From an uncultured Clostridia bacterium (GTDB taxonomy: Bacteria > Bacillota > Clostridia > Oscillospirales > Ruminococcaceae), in assembly GCA_946498095.1 (NCBI GenBank), contig CAMMMX010000002.1:1-64000 (forward strand): a stretch of DNA of 64,000 nt, read 5' to 3'. Numbering within the stretch: the first letter of the stretch is position 1; every line of letters begins with the position of its first letter. A program made the translations under genes and the position numbers. Below are positions 61,373-64,000 of this stretch, piece by piece. The notes beneath the pieces were generated by a model. That model was not told the DNA's origin, made no database searches, and saw only the letters and a list, made by a program, of their open reading frames with translations.

Positions 61373-62035
61373 TCATGACAGGAACCGAAAAATGTTCTTA
61401 TGATAGTCCAGGATCCCTTCTCGTTTTAGCTTTCCCAGCTCCGTCGACATCGCGCTGCGATCGACGCCCAGATAGTCTGCAAGTTCCTGACGGTTAAAGG
61501 GGATGGAAAAGGGTTGGCCAGGCGCTTTTTTCGACTCACCGGACAGATAAACCAGCAGCTTGTCCCGAGTCGTCCGCTGGGAAACCACCTCTAACTTCCG
61601 GTTCAGCAGAATGTTTTTCTCTGCCAGTATTTGCAGGAGATTCCGAATGAGCTGTTTGTGAAAGGCACAGACGCTTGGGCAGGTGTCGATTATTTTTCGG
61701 CAGTCGATTCGCATGACGTCGCTGTCCTCGGCGGCGAATACGCTGATCGGAAGCACTTGTTCGCCCGCGCAGGCATACGCCTCAGCGAACAGGTTGCCCG
61801 TCGCAACCACAGCAAGGATACTGCGGTTGCCGGAATAATCTTCTTTTGTGATTTGTACGCTTCCAGATAAGACAACACCGACTGTCTGGGCAGCGTCACC
61901 TTCCAGATATATGGGCGAATGTTTTCGATAGCGGTTGATTTGTGCGCCAAGGCAGGACAGCATGGGGGCAAGATCACTTTGAGTGATATTGTGAAATAAA
62001 GCGCTTTTACTTAGCACATCTTTGTATGGATGCAT
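61373..62035 (-). CDS. Crp/Fnr-family regulator
   Basis: A 220-residue regulator. N-terminal cyclic-nucleotide-like barrel with YLEGDAAQTVGVVLSGSVQI and a C-terminal winged helix with NRQELADYLGVDRSAMSTEL as recognition segment. The barrel's cAMP pocket residues are absent, so a redox or other ligand is likely. It is divergent from the ferredoxin-like gene, has a consensus promoter, and a small palindrome sits at its start. Autoregulation and control of the ferredoxin gene are inferred. Confidence 0.9.
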   Translation of the reverse strand: MHPYKDVLSKSALFHNITQSDLAPMLSCLGAQINRYRKHSPIYLEGDAAQTVGVVLSGSVQITKEDYSGNRSILAVVATGNLFAEAYACAGEQVLPISVFAAEDSDVMRIDCRKIIDTCPSVCAFHKQLIRNLLQILAEKNILLNRKLEVVSQRTTRDKLLVYLSGESKKAPGQPFSIPFNRQELADYLGVDRSAMSTELGKLKREGILDYHKNIFRFLS

Positions 62036-62053
62036 CTCCTTCGCCTCCGATTT

Positions 62054-62067
62054 GTTGTAAATCCAAC
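62054..62067. promoter_or_regulatory. palindrome near the Crp/Fnr gene start
   Basis: GTTG and CAAC flank TAAATC, just downstream of the promoter at 62083. Candidate autoregulatory site. Confidence 0.4.
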
Positions 62068-62082
62068 GGACTAAATATGCTT

Positions 62083-62111
62083 ATTATAGTATAATGAGGA
62101 CAAACAGTCAA
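62083..62111 (-). promoter_or_regulatory. consensus promoter of the Crp/Fnr gene
   Basis: On the minus strand: TTGACT, 17 bases, TATAAT. Confidence 0.85.
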
Positions 62112-62210
62112 GCTGAAGACATGATGATATCCAGGTTTGTTAGCATGGATCAAGCGAAAAAATCCGTATGGGATCGGTGGTTATCCGTTATTGTGAGGAG
62201 GATGAGGTAG

Positions 62211-62903
62211 ATGATCCGTAAAATCATTCAAATTGACGGAAGTACTTGTAATGGCTGCGGCGCTTGTGTAACTGCTTGTCATGAAGGCGCTATTGGAATA
62301 GTGGATGGTAAGGCAAAGTTGCTTCGGGACGACTATTGTGATGGCTTGGGGGACTGCTTGCCAGCATGTCCGACTGGTGCAATTACCTTTGAAGAAAGGG
62401 AAGCTGCCGCCTATGATGAGGCCGCTGTCAAGGCCGCTCAGAAAAGGGAAGATAAGCTGCCTTGTGGTTGCCCGGGGACGCAGTCAAGACACATCCATAG
62501 GGAACCAAACGCTGCGAGTGCTGAAAAGGTCGTACAGGAGAGCATGCTGGCGCAGTGGCCGGTACAAATCAAGCTGGCGCCAGTTCATGCCCCGTATTTC
62601 GACAAAGCTCAGCTCCTGATCGCTGCGGATTGCACCGCTTATGCTTATGCAGATTTCCATAACCGCTACATGAGTAACCGTATCTCGTTGATTGGCTGTC
62701 CCAAGCTGGATGAGGGGGATTATGCGGAGAAATTGACGCGGATTTTTGAGGCCAACGATATCAAAAGCGTTACAGTGGTGCGGATGGAGGTTCCCTGCTG
62801 CGGCGGTATCGAAAGTGCTGTCAAAAGAGCGTTACAGGCCAGCGGTAAGTGGATTCCATGGCAGGTGGTGACCATATCCACCTCAGGGAAAATCTTGGAT
62901 TAG
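62211..62903 (+). CDS. ferredoxin-domain protein with a CCG-type C-terminus
   Basis: A 230-residue iron-sulfur protein. Two 4Fe-4S motifs, CNGCGACVTACHEG and CDGLGDCLPACPTG (the latter modified by an extra residue after the first Cys), then CGCPGTQ. The C-terminal half ends with a CCGGIES motif. Proteins of this build are found beside hybrid-cluster protein (Hcp) and Crp/Fnr regulators in Clostridia; no hcp gene is in the window. AGGAGGATGAGG upstream of ATG 62211. Confidence 0.85.
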   Translation: MIRKIIQIDGSTCNGCGACVTACHEGAIGIVDGKAKLLRDDYCDGLGDCLPACPTGAITFEEREAAAYDEAAVKAAQKREDKLPCGCPGTQSRHIHREPNAASAEKVVQESMLAQWPVQIKLAPVHAPYFDKAQLLIAADCTAYAYADFHNRYMSNRISLIGCPKLDEGDYAEKLTRIFEANDIKSVTVVRMEVPCCGGIESAVKRALQASGKWIPWQVVTISTSGKILD

Positions 62904-62921
62904 TTTAGACGCATGCTTCGC

Positions 62922-62956
62922 AACAGGCCGGTCCGGTTTAGGGCCGGCCTGTTTGT
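62922..62956 (+). terminator. intrinsic terminator
   Basis: AACAGGCCGG pairs with CCGGCCTGTT around a 12-base loop, then TGTC. Ends the ferredoxin gene. Confidence 0.75.
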
Positions 62957-63100
62957 CTCATTTCCGGTCTTGTCACAGGTCTGTCCGTGTTGGTTCTATC
63001 CTGTATTCCGCGTTCTGCGTGAATCCATCTCTGATGCCGTCCAAGAGGCTGCCGTCCAAGAGGTCAGCTGTTTAATGGATGAAAATTTTTCTGCAAACAG

Positions 63101-63129
63101 TTGACTTTCGTATCACGGGGTTTTATAAT
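63101..63129 (+). promoter_or_regulatory. sigma-A promoter
   Basis: TTGACT, 17 bases, TATAAT, located 33 bases before the oxidoreductase start. Confidence 0.88.
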
Positions 63130-63162
63130 GACACTAACATAAAGAATTGGGAGGATGGAACG

Positions 63163-64000
63163 ATGGATAAACTGAGGATTGGCATCATTGGGACAGGAGG
63201 AATTGCGCACGCACACATGCATTCGTATTTGAAGCTGGATGATGTGGAGGTTGTAGCGGGTGCAGATATCGTCCCGGGTAAGGCGCGGAAATTCTTTGAT
63301 GAATTTTCATTGCCGCATGCGAATGACTATGAAAGCGCGGAAGAAATGCTGCGGAAGGAGCAGCTGGACGCTGTTAGTGTTTGTACGTATAATACCCAGC
63401 ATGCCGTCTGCGCCATTGCCGCACTCCGGGCAGGATGTCCCGTGCTTTTGGAAAAGCCGATGACCGTAACGCTTGATGATGCAATCGATATCATGCGCGC
63501 GGAAAAGGAAACGGGTAAAATAGTGAGTATTGGCTTCCAGCCGCGGTATGATAACCGTATGAGAAAGGTGCGAGAAGTGGTGCAGTCGGGGGAGCTTGGA
63601 AAGATTTACTATGTTCAGACCGGAGGCGGCCGCCGCCGCGGGATGCCGGGTGGGACATTTATGCGGAAAGATCAGGCGGGGGTAGGTGCGTTGGCGGATA
63701 TTGGATGCTATTCGCTAGATATGGTGCTCAACGCGCTTGGCTACCCGAAGCCGCTGACAGTTTCTGCGTCGACCTTTGACTATTTTGGCAAAAGTGAAAA
63801 ATACAATCCGGCGGAGCATGATACGTTCGGTGTTGACGATTTCTCGGCCGCCTACATCCGGCTGGAGGGAGGCATCACGCTGGACTTCCGTATGGGTTGG
63901 GCGATGCATATGGATTCCACGGGCGCTACAATATTCCTTGGCACCGACGCAGGGCTGAAAGTGGAGCCGGCTGGTGTGGGCAGCAACTGGGGAGGCGCTT
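63163..64000 (+). CDS. Gfo/Idh/MocA-family oxidoreductase, cut by window end
   Basis: The first 279 residues of a sugar or inositol-type dehydrogenase. The N-terminal NAD fold reads LRIGIIGTGGIAHAHMHSYL, then VLLEKPMTVTLDDAI (the conserved EKP) and ADIGCYSLDMVLNALG with the catalytic His/Asp region further on. GGGAGG 8 bases before ATG 63163. The frame is open to the end of the window, so the last part of the gene is missing. Substrate unknown. Confidence 0.9.
   Translation, partial: MDKLRIGIIGTGGIAHAHMHSYLKLDDVEVVAGADIVPGKARKFFDEFSLPHANDYESAEEMLRKEQLDAVSVCTYNTQHAVCAIAALRAGCPVLLEKPMTVTLDDAIDIMRAEKETGKIVSIGFQPRYDNRMRKVREVVQSGELGKIYYVQTGGGRRRGMPGGTFMRKDQAGVGALADIGCYSLDMVLNALGYPKPLTVSASTFDYFGKSEKYNPAEHDTFGVDDFSAAYIRLEGGITLDFRMGWAMHMDSTGATIFLGTDAGLKVEPAGVGSNWGGA

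Noticed and set aside
62913..63104. 63-codon frame after the ferredoxin gene
   Set aside because: It starts in the terminator, has poor ribosome binding, and lacks any recognisable motif.
1..64000. tRNA, rRNA, CRISPR arrays and known riboswitches
   Set aside because: No GTTCGANTC-type T-loop with a matching cloverleaf, no regular spaced repeats, and no recognisable riboswitch core were found by eye; a covariance-model scan would be decisive.

Overview
The window looks like chromosomal DNA of an anaerobic, endospore-forming member of the Clostridia, probably an Oscillospiraceae/Ruminococcaceae-type gut Firmicute (inference). The evidence is sporulation genes (spoIVFB with an M23 peptidase partner, and spoIIP), the gene order DUF177 - rpmF - DUF512 - der - plsY - gpsA, several aldo/keto reductases and a ferredoxin with 4Fe-4S clusters, strong AGGAGG-like ribosome binding sites, many TTGACx-17-TATAAT promoters, and frequent GTG/TTG starts. 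No rRNA, tRNA, CRISPR array or intact insertion sequence was seen.

Layout. 1-1.25 kb holds gene fragments. 1.25-8.3 kb carries a PAS/GGDEF diguanylate cyclase, a three-gene set with a duplicated membrane-associated domain, a flavodoxin, a CBS protein and a methionine-synthase reactivation-like protein. 8.5-10.5 kb is an NAD salvage pair (amidohydrolase + pncB). 10.5-14.7 kb has a tiny DUF1540 protein, an unusual 125-residue protein, a nitroreductase, a diaminopentanoate-dehydrogenase-like enzyme, a Crp/Fnr regulator, thioredoxin and a YbaK protein. 15-20.1 kb has a MATE exporter and a beta-mannosidase/CE7 esterase operon for acetylated mannan-type glycans. 20.7-28.7 kb is the spoIVF pair, a decayed bioB-bioA remnant, and the ribosome/GTPase/phospholipid housekeeping operon. 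28.8-36.1 kb has a zinc-ribbon membrane protein with an apparent ATA start, an FtsX-type ABC transporter, VOC and HD proteins, galE and an aminoglycoside adenylyltransferase-like gene.

36.1-47.2 kb is an accessory region rich in broken genes: a GNAT gene split by a 13-bp tandem duplication, a large serine recombinase relic, a broken AraC gene, an FtsX permease fragment, a LysR gene with a nonsense codon, a frameshifted lipoprotein and a small gene with an internal stop. Intact genes inside it include a Dam-type methyltransferase overlapping a PD-(D/E)XK endonuclease, a LysR regulator with no obvious target, an aldo/keto reductase and a GNAT enzyme. 47.4-56 kb returns to core genes: galU, a zinc-ribbon DUF2628 protein, spoIIP with a small membrane partner, ilvA-ridA, a HAD phosphatase, an orphan fumarase-type beta subunit and a MATE exporter. 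56.3-58.3 kb is a MarR-MATE module with a promoter and two operator-like repeats. 58.5-64 kb is a redox region: two 4Fe-4S aldo/keto reductases flanking a DUF1893 protein, a Crp/Fnr regulator divergent from a ferredoxin-like protein, and a Gfo/Idh/MocA oxidoreductase cut by the window end.

The most interesting items are the Dam/endonuclease pair, the 125-residue protein resembling the DUF1874 ring-nuclease fold without its histidine, the AKR-DUF1893-AKR operon, the ATA-start zinc-ribbon gene, the MarR dual operator, and the biotin-gene remnant. All functional assignments come from reading motifs and remembered family features; no database search was run.
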